Source: Phallus indusiatus (Eukaryota; Basidiomycota; Agaricomycetes; Phallales; Phallaceae). From it: 64,000 nt of DNA. Numbering within the stretch: the first letter of the stretch is position 1; the number at the start of each line of letters is the position of its first letter. Location: NCBI GenBank assembly GCA_027605045.1, contig JAQFWX010000070.1:1-64000 (forward strand), written 5' to 3'. Below are positions 1 through 15,278 of the stretch, in pieces. Under the pieces are notes generated by a model. That model saw nothing but the letters and a program-made list of their open reading frames with translations. It had not been told where the DNA came from and ran no database searches. A program made the position numbers and the translations under genes.

Positions 1-1058
1 TGCCTCATTTTTTACAAACTCTTCTCTTGGAAATTGGGTTCCCTGCGGAGAAGGACTTTGCATCATGGCGCGAGCTCCTATTTTTTTTCTTACAATTCAA
101 GCATCGAAGCGAATGAAACGCCGTGAATATACTACTGAATGAACCACATAACAAACGGAAACGCATGCACGGATCCTTCGCCAGAACACGAGTACGTTCA
201 AACATGTGTTTTTATTTTCCTTGCCTAACAAATTCATTGTATCCGTTATGCTTCGAATATTGCCTTCATCAGTCTGGACAAAACTATACATTCGTCAGTT
301 ATAAACAGCAAACCCGTCGCTCCTCGCAATATTAAATGTTTCAAACGACGGACAGTGATATTCTAATTCGGCGCGGCACGGCTGTCGAGGTGATCCGTAA
401 TTAACGTTCCAAAACATGGTTGTAATTAATTAATCTTTCTCCAGGCAAGAAGGACATTGCGCAAAAACTCTTTGTTGTGCTGGGGTTTAGCGAAGAATAT
501 GGTCGCCGTATCAATTGATCATCTATAATGACGTCCAACCACAACCGGTTTCGGATAGCATAAAGAAGACTTGAGCACTTTTATGTGGTGCAAGGGTTCA
601 TGAGCGCTCGATGGCTTCTTGCCTCAACCTTATGGTTTTGATTCAAGCGAACACCGTCCAACCACAGATGCAACGATCTAGATTTAAAGAAGTTCGCAAA
701 AGCAAGTGTTTTCTCTTTAATTCCCTTTGTATCGTCTCTTCAGCGATTATCACAAACATATACAGTACTTTTGGGTACGGCGAACCCAAATGTTGTATGT
801 ATTTTGAAGGAAGAAAATTTATCGGCTCGGCGGTGCATTAATCGAATGGCGATTCAGTTCTTACCCGTGATCCTTATCTTACCCTCGATTCCTGCGAACG
901 CATGCCAAAAAAGAAATTTAATCTGGATCCATATACCGATCAAGAGTTGCCTTGCCAAACTCATGTCCATTTTGAGAACTCGTGTTTGAGACTCATGAAA
1001 TGCCTATAAAAACATGAAAATACAAACCTTTGTTGCATATTCAAGTCGACATACCGAA
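1..1058. other. Gene-free left edge upstream of the carboxypeptidase
   Basis: I see no supportable gene here. The only open frames are short, compositionally unconvincing and overlap each other on both strands. The stretch presumably holds the promoter of the carboxypeptidase gene and perhaps the flank of a gene lying further left. Confidence 0.5.
1005..1010 (+). promoter_or_regulatory. TATA box of the carboxypeptidase gene
   Basis: TATAAA lies 54 bases before the ATG at 1059. An in-frame ATG at 1014 would sit only a few bases after the TATA box and so upstream of any likely transcription start. This favours 1059 as the start, which also places a signal peptide at the very N-terminus. Confidence 0.55.
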
Positions 1059-4019
1059 ATGTTCTTGCACCTACTTCTATTCCTCTGGCCACTCAGCGTC
1101 ATCGCTGTCAGTCAAAATCTACCTTCCACCTTTCCACATTTTTACAGAGGAATCCCAAACACTTATATCAACTTCACCGATAGTGGAGCGTGGCAACGAT
1201 GTGCGTAATTATTGATCGAGGTTAACGTGTAGCTGATTTTTCCAAACAGACTATTTAGTGAAAGATTATTTACCCAATATTACGTTTCCAGTACCACGAA
1301 GTTATGCCGGAAATGTCCCGGTAAATAGAGGCGGCATCAACAACACATTATTTTTCTATGCCTTCGAAAATTTCAAAGGCTCTTTGACGGTTGATTCGTC
1401 CAATAAACCGTAAGATTAGCGATCGATTTATTTTTATCGCCATCTTACAACATCGAATCAGCTGGATCATATGGTTGAACGGAGGACCAGGTTCCTCAAG
1501 CTTAGCGGGTTTATTCCTGGAGGTTCCATAGTACTTTCTTGCTACCCTCGATTGTTTTTAGTCTAAATACTTTGATCTCAGAATGGCCCCATTCGCATTA
1601 ACGCCAACTACAGCGCTTCCTTCAATCCTTACAGCTGGCACATTGCCGCAGATATGTACGTGACACTTGATTATAAACTTATACTCCGCCCTTAGATTCA
1701 CTGAATTGTCTAGATTCTATGTTGATCAGCCTGTTGGTACGTATCACCGAGAGAAATATTGTCCTGAAATCAAGCCATGACCTGACATCGACAGGAACCG
1801 GTTATGCAACTGCCGATGCGGGGTCATATGCCGTCGATGAGGACGCAGTTGGAGCAGATTTCGTAAGTTGTCCTAACATGGGAGATCGATGCATATGCAA
1901 ACCTAATATAAAAAGATGGGGTTCCTTAGTAATTTGGTACAGATATTTCCAAATTTGTGTCATAGGCCTCTTTATCTCATAGGCGAATCATATGCGGGCA
2001 TGTAAACTCTCAGCCGTGGTTTTGGTACTACTAAAAGGAGTTTACAGGAAAGTTTATACCATACATTGTGAAGACATATTTCGGAATCCAGAAACCACCG
2101 GTTAACCTTGTAAAGTTTGCTATTGGGGATGGAACCATCGCAGCTCCGGAAGTATATGGACAAGCCCCTGTCGTAAGTTTTCTTTTCAACAATTTCCGAT
2201 TCGCCATTTGTGTTCAAAAATATCTTTAGATCAGTGTTTTGGAAACATATCCCCAATTGATCAACTTTGATCCTTCTGTATTTGAATACTTTAGGCAACA
2301 GTCAGTCAGGATTCACCGTTCAACATTCACGACTTCCCCTGAATCAATTTTCTTACATTGAAAAATTATAACCCCTCAGAGCCCATTTATGCAATTTAGA
2401 TATCAATTTGAGTTATCCGCAACGCGAAAGCATCCCGACCATTGTTTCTCCTGCTGCAATAGGACCCCAATCATTGCTGTCCGAAGTTGCTACAGCGACC
2501 GCCAAGCGCGTATCGTTACGCGCGGTGCTCAATATGGGAGCCGCGCCGTTCAAGACCAATTCAAAACGCCAGTACTCCGAATTTCATAAATTTGTTGCCG
2601 ACCAATGGAGTAATACCATTAATCCCTGGTACGGATGCGATCTATATGACGAGATGATTGATTACGCTTTCAACTTCACTTTTCCTTGGTGTAAGTCACC
2701 TTTTTATCACCAAAGGCGTGATTATCACTAATAGTTGATTGTAACAGCAAAAAATAATGTTAATGGTTTCGATGTTGGTTCATTTCTCTCCAGAATAGAT
2801 TAAAAGAGTTCCGTTCTAACAAGTTTTAGCCCTACGTAGGTGTGGATCCGTTCGTCTGTCGGCTCGTCCTGGCTAATTTAGAATAAGAACATACCCGATG
2901 CGCTTGATCCGGAGGCTCCCTTAGACGCTAGTGTGTTTCTTAACGGTCAGTTCGACTACGAGCAATGATGCTGCGTTGTTATTAATAATCAACTGTGCTT
3001 GTAGATTTTCGAGTCAGGACGGCCATACACGCTCCTCTAAGCAAGAACTGGAGTATTTTCTTCGAGCCAACTTACCCTTTCAATAACAGCTTCACTCAAG
3101 GAGGTAAGCATGAAATATTGCGTTAATACTGAACTGCTGATCAAAGTAATTATATTTTGCGCAGATCCGAGTAAGTAATAAGCGCTACATTTTCCATTCT
3201 AAATCACAAGATACATCGTGTATTTACATGCCATATTCAGGTCCCCCGTAAGCCGTGATACGTGATACAACGCATTCTGTCAAAACCAGACTGATTTTCC
3301 CACTTGTCTAGGCCTATAGTGTTTTTGTCTGACTTAGCGAGCAATGCTACTCAAAGGGGTGTATCTTGGATTATTTATTCGGGCAATGACGATAGTCTGG
3401 ACGCCCACATGGGAAGTCTTAGTATGCCGTTTCCCTTTTCTAAGCCCTTATACAAGCTTCAAAGGTGACATCTCTTACGTTTGACAGTTACAATTCAGGC
3501 GAGTGTATGTCTAAAGGTACTCCGATCTCAGTTCTGATTTTTTCTCTCGTTCACTTAGAACACAACGTTTGGTGGGATAAGAGGCTTCACGCGACCACCT
3601 TCAACTCCCTGGCTAAGCAGAAACGGATCTTTGTATGGGATAGTGCACCAAGAACGGAATCTAACCTATGTTCTATTCAATCACGCCAGCCATCAAGTGC
3701 CTATTTTTGCACCTCGGGCAGTGAGTCGTTTCTGCTATCTTGGGAATATTATAATTAATACGGCAAACAGGCATTGGACTTTGTATTCGAGTTCCTTTTA
3801 GGAAACAACCCCCTTGGATCCGTGATTCCGGGACGAGCTACGGTAGTCGGGGGTGAGAATAGTGCATTCGCAGATGGAATACTACCGGGAGAAACCAACC
3901 CTATCTTTTATGGATCAGCATCAACGCAATTTTCGACAGTGTGGCCCTCGGCTACTATCAATGCCTGGGATAATTACATATCAACTGCGACAGCAGTACG
4001 AAGGAACACGCCCATCTAG
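1059..4019 (+). CDS. Secreted S10 serine carboxypeptidase
   Basis: Serine carboxypeptidase (peptidase family S10) that removes C-terminal amino acids from peptides, probably extracellular. The start at 1059 gives a hydrophobic signal peptide (MFLHLLLFLWPLSVIAVS). Family motifs appear in order: WLNGGPGSSS (oxyanion region), GESYAG with the nucleophile Ser, SGNDDS with the catalytic Asp, and FNHASHQVP with the catalytic His. My model has 19 exons totalling 1851 bases (616 residues), a normal S10 length. Two exons are only 6 bases (3165-3170) and 7 bases (3241-3247), and together they restore a DPSPPP stretch. Two introns use GC donors (1998 and 3499) because every nearby GT breaks the frame. 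The 3' part closely resembles a known basidiomycete subgroup (NTTFGGIRGF, FLLGNNP). The small exon at 2748-2773 is the least certain part. Confidence 0.93.
3165..3247 (+). other. Two consecutive microexons (6 and 7 bases)
   Basis: The exon ending at 3103 (phase 1) joins ATCCGA (3165-3170), then GTCCCCC (3241-3247), then the exon from 3312. The result reads GDPSPPPIVFLSD in one frame. Each microexon is bordered by AG upstream and GTAAG downstream. The restored DPS matches what S10 relatives carry before the segment that leads to the catalytic Asp. Confidence 0.75.
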
Positions 4020-4257
4020 ATTATGACATTGTGAAACACCGCATTATTGTATTGTATTGAATTACTGCTGTATCTATTTTGAGGATATAGAAATATGAGA
4101 CGAAGGGTCTGCGACCAATTTGCGACTGAACAAGAAACGAGCTAGTGTGGGCGTGTGTGGTCGTACGCGCGTGCCAGACGTGGAACCACGAGGCGATTAC
4201 GTCAGCTATTTTCTTTTTTCGTGCCCCGTTATATCGATACCTTTTTCAACAATCATC

Positions 4258-5579
4258 ATGTCGAATCCAAACCCGGCAGCGGCAGTAGCTGCCTTTCAAA
4301 AAATACTCAATCAGCCGAAAATGCAAAGAGCCAATCGAACACCTGCTGAAATACAAGAGAGCATCAAACGGTTACGACGATTAATCCTGGTTGAAGGCAT
4401 ACCCCAAGAGGCGGTCAGTCACTTTTCGGGATGTTCAGAGATTTATCACTTCATGTTAATTGATGAATGAAGGACCCTACGTTACGTCCACGTATTTGGA
4501 AAATATTACTACGCGTGAATGAAGTTTCCGCTGACGAATTTGCTGGATATGTCGCGCGAGGTGCCTGCCCTGTGAGAGAGAAAATTCGAAATGACACGTT
4601 TAGGCGAGTATCTGAACATTGTATTGAAACAAGCAATTCTTATTATCATTTTGAAATTCAGAACACTGGCCACAGATCGTGGGTTCAAAGAGCGAGTGAG
4701 CGAGGAAATGCTTGTTCGTCTTTTAGAAGCCTTTATTTGGCGGACCTACGGTCTGTAACATATCCACTCATTAATCGCCTTAAAATTGATGCTATTGAAT
4801 TATGTTAGATCGGCAGAACTCTCCTCAAGCTCCACCGCTCAATTTCACATATATTCAAGGAATGAATGTCTTGGCGGCACCTTTCTTATATACACTTCCT
4901 TCAGAGCTGGAAGCTTTCTACTGCTTTTCTCGATTTATTGAAGTTTCATGTCCTCTATATGTCCAGCCCACATTAGAAGGTGTCCATCGGGGATTAAAGG
5001 TATGACTTTTCATATTTATTAGCCCTCGATAACTGGAATGTAAGCCTGAGGCTGTATACTTACTAAATTCATCTCTCTCTCCGTTGTTCACAGTTGCTAG
5101 ATCGATGTCTCAAAACGGTTGACGCGGAACTATATGGCTATTTGCGGTCCAAAAATCTGTCAGCCGAAATATATGCCTTTCCTTGTGAGTCACTGCATCT
5201 CTTATATGCTTCTCTGTCATCTAAGATATCATTATCCGAAAGCCGTTTTGACACTCTGTGCATGCACGCCGCCACTTGATCAAGTACTACAGTTATGGGA
5301 CTTCTTATTAGCCTTTGGTGTTCATCTCAATGTTCTCTGCGTCATTGCTCAATTATTACTCATTCGAGAAGAAGTGATGAGCAATCCGAGGTACGATCAT
5401 GTCGTCACTGGTTCATCTAAAACGAGATAATAATAACTGGCCACAGTCCAATGCGCATTTTGCGTACATTTCCGCCCTTGGAAGCTTTGCCTGTTATAGG
5501 CATTGCGGTGACATTAGTAAGAGACTTACCAGCGGACCTGTATGAAGAGCTTGTGAAACATCCGTATGAGATCAGATGA
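4258..5579 (+). CDS. BUB2: Bub2/Cdc16-type TBC GTPase-activating protein
   Basis: TBC-domain Rab-type GAP of the Bub2 (budding yeast) / Cdc16 (fission yeast) group. With Bfa1/Byr4 it restrains the Tem1/Spg1 GTPase at spindle poles until the spindle is correctly placed. The TBC signature is complete: GIP near residue 50, KIRNDTFR with the arginine finger, the RTLATD block, YIQGMNVLAAPF with the glutamine finger, and a C-terminal LLAFGVHLN region. Seven exons sum to 939 bases (312 residues), close to the compact length of this subfamily. The second intron has a GC donor (GCGAGT at 4604), needed to read FRTLATD. The start follows the first good ATG, with an Ala-rich N-terminus. It lies 238 bases after the carboxypeptidase and is presumably independently transcribed. 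Confidence 0.92.
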
Positions 5580-6637
5580 GATTATAATTTGGTGACACAT
5601 GTGTGTATTTGATGCAGTTTGGTTGGTCGGCGTGTAAATATTTCCTATTTTGTGCTTATAAAGTAATCACTTGTAGGTATATTTGGACCTTCGTTACTGA
5701 GATTCCAGATTCAATAGATGCCATAGGCAAAAGGAACGCTAGCGCATTGCAATTGAAACCCAACATGATGGGCTGTGGGAAAATGTAACGGTTGACGACT
5801 GTTTGATTGCCTGGTTCCCCGAGACTTAATACCTACGATGGCGGTGTCAAAACGCTCGTTCCTTTGTCATTGAATTTCATTATGCTCCCGACATGCGAAC
5901 TGAGCTCGGGATGATGAGTTAAAAAAATCTAGTTTCACTGGTGATGGCGTTACTTGAAACCTGTGAGATTCGTTACAAGATCTTTTGATATTCTACGTGA
6001 TTTCCGTTATAGCCACTGAAATATTATTTCCGTCCGGACAGGACACTGGGGGTTGTCAGAGCGCTTTAAGAGAGACAATTAAAACCTACGCTCCGATATT
6101 CAATTTATTAATCAATGAAACGTCTTTATTTTTCAAGAAAATACCCCGAACATTCCGCGCATGGAGGACCAGGATCAGCCGAGCTGACGGGTTCCAAAAA
6201 ATGTGATGTGTTTTGCCATCTAGTCACCATGCACTTGCACGCTGATATCTAAATGAGAGTCAAACTGACTTCTTAAAGATAATGAGTTTTGATTTCGTCG
6301 AAGGGTAAACCGGAATTAGATATAGAACAGGTCTGCTGTGTAGACCGTAGATTCATTGATCAAGTTAAATTTCCACCAGGCGGTTCTACAGCTGCCGAAC
6401 GTTTCCGCGCCATCAAATCCTAGTTGCTAAATATATAACATCCATAGGTATTTGTTTACCTCGATTGTCTTTTTCACCTCCATTAAGGAGGGATCGCCTC
6501 GGTCGCTAGAGACTTTTCTGTACCTAACCCGTGGTCCGTGTATATAAAAAAGAGGTACGAACGCTTTCAGTTTTCCACAGTCTATTTCGCCTATAAAACC
6601 GATCTCCTGACGACCTTCCTTCCCTACAAGATTGAGG
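5580..6637. other. Intergenic, no gene seen
   Basis: About 1 kb without a convincing coding signal on either strand. It contains the promoter of the zinc-finger gene at its right end. Confidence 0.5.
6541..6547 (+). promoter_or_regulatory. TATA box of the zinc-finger gene
   Basis: A TATATAA string lies about 90 bases before the ATG at 6638, with a pyrimidine-rich stretch between them. The spacing suits a fungal RNA polymerase II promoter. Confidence 0.45.
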
Positions 6638-7559
6638 ATGTCTTCAGCTTCAGGAGATGAAAAGTATTATAGTTCGTCAAGGAAGCTGCCTCCTATAAGA
6701 GACGTTGTTGGCGGTACGCTTTTTTATGTTTTTGAATTTGTCCATTTGGCAGTGCTGACTTGTTTCTATTCCTCTTCAAGACGTCTTACAACAACCTATC
6801 AGCTCGGACCCAAGAGCGCCAGCTTATGCATCGACAAGCGAATCGTCATCGAGGCGGCATAGCTCTATTTCGATGTATCCCTCCGATAGATATGTCAGAT
6901 TTTCAGCCAAGACGTTTTCGTTTCAAAGAAATTAATTATCGGTTGCAGAAATCATCACAATCGTCATCTACCCTGCCTCCATTAAGGGCTAGCACCCCTG
7001 TTTCGTATGGACCCAGTTCAAGTAGCTCAGCAGGTCTACACTACGAGAATGGCAGGTCGTACGCTCAAGACTACCCTCCTTCTCGATCTCAGCAACGCCC
7101 GTCAGGAGGAAACGTCCCTCCTTCACATGCATATCACGTATTCGTTACTTCCGACCAAGGTCTGGTGCACCAACGATCTTCAGACCGAGATGACTTCCGT
7201 CAAGTGTTGAAAGAGGAAGCGATATCAATGTCAACGGGGAAACATGCTTGTCCGGAGTGTGGGCGACGGTTTGAAAAGCTGAGCCACTATAAGGTGCACA
7301 TTCTTTTTTTAAACAATCTTTTTCTTATTTCGCTTGTGCTTACTGGATACTACTTATATTAACCACACAATGCAGAGCCATTTGACGACTCATAGCGGTG
7401 AACGGCGTAAGAATTTCCGACTTTCCCGTGAGCATACAAATGCGAGTGTTGATGAACATTTCTTTAGCGTACCAATGCCCTTGGCCGGGATGCGGAAAGA
7501 CGTTCAGTGCCTCGTCCAATATGCGACGTCATCAACGGACCCATGGTGCCTCACCATAA
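6638..7559 (+). CDS. Two-finger C2H2 zinc-finger protein
   Basis: Small probable DNA-binding regulator in the nucleus. Five exons sum to 657 bases (218 residues). The N-terminal two thirds is Ser/Pro/Tyr-rich and low complexity. The C-terminus has two classical fingers joined by a THSGERPY linker. Finger 1 is C-x2-C-x12-H-x3-H (CPECGRRF...) and finger 2 is C-x4-C-x12-H-x3-H (CPWPGCGKTF...). The finger 1/linker region is assembled across two introns, at 7294-7375 and 7407-7467, and the protein stops six residues after the last His. Tandem fingers near the C-terminus after a disordered region are a common layout for fungal regulators. I cannot assign a specific target or a named orthologue. Confidence 0.85.
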
Positions 7560-9093
7560 CTCCCTAATCCTGGCATCCCTCTGGGTCATGGGCCAAAAAA
7601 ATTCACGCAATTAGGGATACCATTCTTAATTGGTGAATTCGCGCTCACGTATGGGTCGATCTCTGTCTCATAATATCTTGTTTGCTTTAACTGATATATC
7701 TATATTTAGATTACGTGTATGCGCTATCCAACCAATTTTTTGGTATCTGGTATGACCTGCATCGAATCATTACATTTAAGCACGCATAATCACCTTGTCA
7801 TTTCATTATCATTTGTTTCATTATTTCAACTTAATCTATTTAATCCGAAAAAAAAAAGAATTAAATTATGGTTGTTGTGTTGACGAGGTTTTGGCAATCA
7901 TCCCACGTCATAGGCAAGTGATGCTCAACTTTATCCAGCTAGTAAGAATTTACGAGCTCCCGTCAAATTCGGATCTCCCGCACCGTTGAAGCCGAGTTGA
8001 GCTAGTATTTCTCTAAGGGCAGTCATCATTTGATCATTTATACTTGCCTAATATGAAATAAACAGTCAGGAATAAGGAGCGAGATATAGAAACAGGCGAT
8101 CCGGCTATCCGTCTGTAACCTGCCCAATTTCCCATTAATAATAGACATACACACGCCTTGCCTCCCCACATCAAATTGGACTACCATTCACATCAAAGAA
8201 CTCTCGAAAGATTAACCCAGTATCGGGCCCGAAGTATTTGCTTGATTTTCAAACATAGAACAAGAAGTCGCGATGTAGAATTTATGAATGATTCAAAGGA
8301 AGATCTTTCTTATCTCAGCCCCTTCAATCTATAACAGTACCACTGGCAGCAAATTCGAAGGGTGGCACATCAGTTGATGTTACCCACTCAACAAAACCCT
8401 GATCAGCCTCGTCAAAAATTTGGGTAGTGTGAGCGAATCAATTAGCTAATCATTAGTTACTAGTTACTAGTCATTCGGTTAACATTCGCATACAGGAAAG
8501 CTGCTTTACACATACATAGTATAGAGCCTAAGGCTTGACAGTCCACCAGACGACTCATCATGTACCTGATCATTGTTGTCCAAAACACAATTACCACACT
8601 TGTGAGGTCGGAGTGAAAGTTCCTCCGTCCATGGGCATTCAGCTTGAAACAACGGATATCAAAAGATTTAATATTGAATGCTAACAGGAGCACCACATAT
8701 TGAAATAGAAAGGGTCGAGATTCGCAACGACTGGCTGTTATGGCTGTGCTTATATTAAATAATATTGTTTTGCCCCGCTTGACATCAGCAAACGTTGCAG
8801 AATTTGTTCCGCTTTCTAGGAACAACTATGGCTACGGGTTTTAGATCCCAAATTAGTCTAGCACACCGCTTTTATGTTTAACCATCCAACGGCAACGGGA
8901 AATCATACCTGTACCCAACTTTGATTAGATCTTAAATGCTTATATGTTTATGATTATCGCCAGCCACGAACATTGTATAAAAGCAGTAGGCGATCCCATT
9001 CTAAAAAAAAGTTCCGGGACTCGATGGACTTTAGCAATTGATACACATGCAATAAAGGATGACAATCGACGTTGCTAATAGAAGCAAATGAAT
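7560..9093. other. Intergenic, no gene seen
   Basis: AT-rich 1.5 kb between the converging zinc-finger and MFS genes. A 121-codon minus-strand frame at 8460-8825 has no recognisable domain and unconvincing composition. A short TTAGTTACTAG repeat lies near 8453-8470. Confidence 0.5.
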
Positions 9094-11001
9094 CTATTTA
9101 AGATTTTGATTGACCGCGTTCATTGATTTCGCCAATTCGACGTCGGTTCCTTCAACGACATGCTTTGTATGGCGCCACCACAAGCTAGGAAGCGAGAAAA
9201 ATAAATCGTTGTTACGGTGGATAGCGCAATATAAGGTCTTACTGAAAATCAATAAAACTAGCCATATCATGTTGCCACCGACAATCTCGCTTTTTATGGA
9301 AAGTGCGAATAACGCCGTCGCAAATGCAGGAGCAACAGCCTGTGGCAAAAGAGTCGCCATTTGGGATAAACTCTTAAGCACAGAATAAGGGGCACGTATT
9401 AGATTGTTCGTCAAAGAATAAAGTTCAGTCTGACACTTACATTGACTGTTGAAAGCGCTTTTGCAGATGGAGAAGCATCCGTAACCATGATGGATACACA
9501 AGCTAGTGGATGGAACAATATATTAATAATGATTAAAGTAAATGTCGAAAAGCTTACTCCACGCAAAGCTGCAGAGCCCCCAGAGCACATAAAATGCAAC
9601 AAGAGCAATATTGACGGCCCATGAGTTGGAACCGAAAATCCGAGCAATGACATTCAGGAAAGGCATGTAGACTATAATTACTGGCCATAGACACATGCTA
9701 AACCGGTATAAGCTCATAGCGCTACCGAAGCGACGCACAAGTGTGCCATAAAATGGCATGATACCCAGGTGAATAAAGGATCTTAGAGCCATCTGAATCC
9801 CGATTGTAGCTTCGCTCATACCAAGTCCCCCAGAAGAAACGGGTGTGAATGAATACAGTGGGTACCTAATCGAGATGTATTAGAACGCCCAAATATGACA
9901 AGCTCATTCTCATACAGAGAAAATATTGCCTCGGAAGCCCAGCACATCGCTACAATGCTGACAAGAAGCGAAATTATAGGAGGTGTCAAGACTGATTTTA
10001 TAGGAAGCGCGGAGTCAGCAGAATGATCAGAGGCAATTTCCGAAAGCTCGGAAGAGTTTCGCAGTCGCGAGACGGTCCGTCGCTTAGCTGGCAATGTCTA
10101 TGATATTTTAACATAAGAAAATACAAACAAAAACCAACACTATTTACCTCTTCCAAGAAGAAAAAACTGAGTATGACAACGAGTACAGAAAAACCGGCAG
10201 CAACAAAGCACGGCAAAACGAAGGGATATTCGATCCAAAATTTTGTTCGGAACAGAGAGAAATTTCGCTCAGGATGAGCTAAGAGTCCTCCTAAAGGTAG
10301 CCCCACGATTTGTCCTATGCGATATGCAATCTGATCCAAACACCATTAGCCTATTTGTGCGGGAAGGATGAGACGCATCAAACCGTAAAGAGCTGGAAAG
10401 CTTTTCCTTGATTGCTTTTGTCTGTGGATTCAGCCATGACTGTTTTGGCGGATACCCATACACTGCCGGCGGCCCCACCAACACATCTACTCAGAATCAT
10501 TGATGAGAGTGTTTTACTAAAACCAAAGGTCACAGTCGAGATGGCCATGAACAGCGTTCCTCCTAGGATTATCGGTTTCCGACCAATGCGGTCCGATAGT
10601 CGACCGCCGGGCATAACTTCAAGAAACGTTATTCAAAAACTGAGGCGAATCAACAGCCTTGTAAGCAACGCACCCGCCAGAAAACTCGTCAAAGAAAAAA
10701 CCGATTCTATAATGCCAGAATAAAAACCAACTTGTTCGGGGTCGGTGACTATGCCTACTTCAAGAATCATCTGGTTCAGAAAAGGGAACACGAGCTCAAA
10801 AACGATGGGGGTCATCGCAGCCAGCGACATAACGAGAGCCACATTTAGCAAAGGTAGTGGCGTCGGACTAGCTCGGGGTGACGGTTTCGGTGGGGCGTCA
10901 CCCGCACCGGCTAGTTGATCGTGTCCATTTTCAGCAGGAGCAGAAATCACACCACCACGCAACAAAGGGGATTGTTCGTCTGAAGTCGTATCATCAGCCA
11001 T
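9094..11001 (-). CDS. Major facilitator superfamily transporter
   Basis: Multi-pass plasma- or vacuolar-membrane transporter of the drug:H+ antiporter (DHA1-like/ZIFL-like) type. The protein begins MADDTTSDEQSPLLRGG, a soluble tail with an acidic dileucine-like EQSPLL sorting motif. Then come a first membrane helix region (LLNVALVMSLAAMTPIVFELVFP), motif A (GGRLSDRIGRKPI), an RCVGGAAGSVW helix, and further helices after a polar central loop rich in Ser and Arg. Several introns interrupt it. One near 10630-10680 joins SFLA to the VMPGGRLSD exon. The C-terminus is uncertain: if a 58-base GTAAG...TAG intron near 9180-9240 is removed, the stop is at 9120; otherwise the frame runs to 9094. The substrate cannot be told from sequence. 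Confidence 0.85.
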
Positions 11002-11377
11002 TTTGACGGGAGAAGTGGAGGTCCTTGTTAGGTGACTGTCGAGACCTGAGGACTGGGTGTCTGACTGTCAATTCTTCAGGGATTAATGACTCAGGATGCA
11101 GGACTCGGATGCATCTGGGCCACTAAACGATCGCTTAAAAATATGCGTAAGTATATAAGGAAATAACTACTGACATTTGTATAGGTTCATCTTCTTAAGT
11201 TCGACATATAATCCACTCATTATTCAGTACTATTCAGTCCTCAGCCTTACTGTATAAGAGTCTGGTCACATGGAGTTCTTGAAAGAAAATCCGCGGACGG
11301 CATTTTTTGATTAAAAAAAATTAATTTCGTCTACTCACCATCGAGTACATACTAGCGCCCCGGGCTCCAGCACCGGA

Positions 11378-11780
11378 ATGAAGGATCTTCTTCATTGCTT
11401 CTCCAGGGGTTCCATAAATGATTTATGGTTCGTGTTGTTCACCGCAGTTGGTAACCTCGTACACCTGGATCAGAAATCAAACAGTCTCAAAGAGCAACGA
11501 GCCAGCAACTCGCGATATGAAAATAGATTCCGTTTCTGCGTCCACAGCCTCAAAGGCTCAAACCGTTCAAGACACCATGTCAACGAAATTACGCAATAAC
11601 GAGTATCGTTGCAGGTTGGAGCGTCTAGAAGAGCTCGTTAATTGAGCTACGAAACCAAAATCATTTTGATGAGCAAGCACTTGACAACAGTTCAGATCTA
11701 TCTCTTTCTCAGCAGACTTACGATTTTCATTAAGGACTGAAAAAGCAAGTATTGATGGTGCTGAAGCAAGTTCAAAATAT
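11378..11780 (+). pseudogene. Remnant of a regulator-like gene (coiled-coil linker)
   Basis: A degraded coding stretch. It includes a CSRGSIND string, then an in-frame MKIDSVSASTASKA...RLERLEELVN segment. After a single-base frame change it continues as ELRNQNHFDEQALDN and meets stops. The pattern of a Cys-containing start followed by a RLERLEELV coiled coil resembles the linker and dimerisation region of fungal Zn2Cys6 regulators. That identity is an inference, and the zinc cluster itself is not intact here. No intact start or downstream domain could be found in 11002-12784, which otherwise looks non-coding. Confidence 0.35.
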
Positions 11781-12784
11781 CAGATTGCCCTTAAGATAAC
11801 GATTTCATCTCTAGGACACCGTTGCTGAGATCCTGTTGTGCTTCCTGTAAAAAAACAGCCATCAATAGGAGCGAATTGAAGTCACATTGTGCATAAACAT
11901 GGAAGTTGAACCTTTTACATCCAAGTTAAACGGGTTAGGTAGAGAGTTCAAGGTGATTTACAGTTTGCAAAAGCCAGTATGGGGAAGCAACTCGGAAATT
12001 GTTACTCAGAACAATTCCGCGCAGATCTCAGGTTCATCAGTGGTTCTGGGTTTCCACGCAGTTTTGATTTTTTTTTTTTTCATGTGAAATATCGGAAGAA
12101 AGGTGTACCGAAGTGAGATACAAATTATCCGAGCGTGCAACTGAAGTTGACTGTTCATCAAAGCAGATAAAACCCGAGCTAAAATCATAATAATCAGTGC
12201 TGTTCGGATTCTATACTAGACCCCTTCTCCTGTAAATTCAATAGCCGCGTTTAAAACCTCATCTTTGTTGTTATTGGAGAGAAAACCTTAGGCTGGTAGA
12301 AAACTAATATAAGAATCATAATATTATGATTCACGTGTTGAACGTCCCACAAGGAATTTGACCTTCTTGCTATTATTGGTGCTAGATCGTGGATCCGGCT
12401 GATAGGTGATCTCAATCCATTCTTAGATCTTAGCATCCATCATTCCTAAAAAAAGCTGAAAGCATCCGGTTACCTTTGGAGGTATTCATTCGTATTCTGA
12501 TTGAAAACGCATAAAGACGCACGCACAGTATGAAAAATATATGTTTTCCGGTGGAGGTCACGATGAAGGATTAAATGTAGCGGAGCTGAAAGCTGCAGAG
12601 TCTCGGGAGAACCGAAGCTTTACATAATTAAAGTTGATATGACCCTAGTGACCACATTACCTTTTGCTGGAAATCTTTCACGTGGTTCCATAGCTCATAG
12701 GACATTCACATGGCCTGTTTGTCTGAATTTATGGAGTACATAATGTGGAAATGGAAGACGTTTTTCTTGAATTTCCACCCCGAA

Positions 12785-15097
<2,313 letters not shown>

Positions 15098-15278
15098 TCA
15101 TGATGATCCATCATTTGTTGTTAATTTACCTGATTTACCTCGAACACATCGTGATCCTCAAATTCTATTTTTCAAGAGGCTATTGTCGTTTGAACGCTAG
15201 AAAATGTCAAAGGGTGACTAACATGTAAGCCGCATAGTTGATTTGGCTTAGCAGATACAGAGTAAGGCAAAAAAAACA

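Noticed and set aside
8460..8825. 121-codon minus-strand frame between zinc-finger and MFS genes
   Set aside because: No recognisable domain and no supporting splice sites or promoter.
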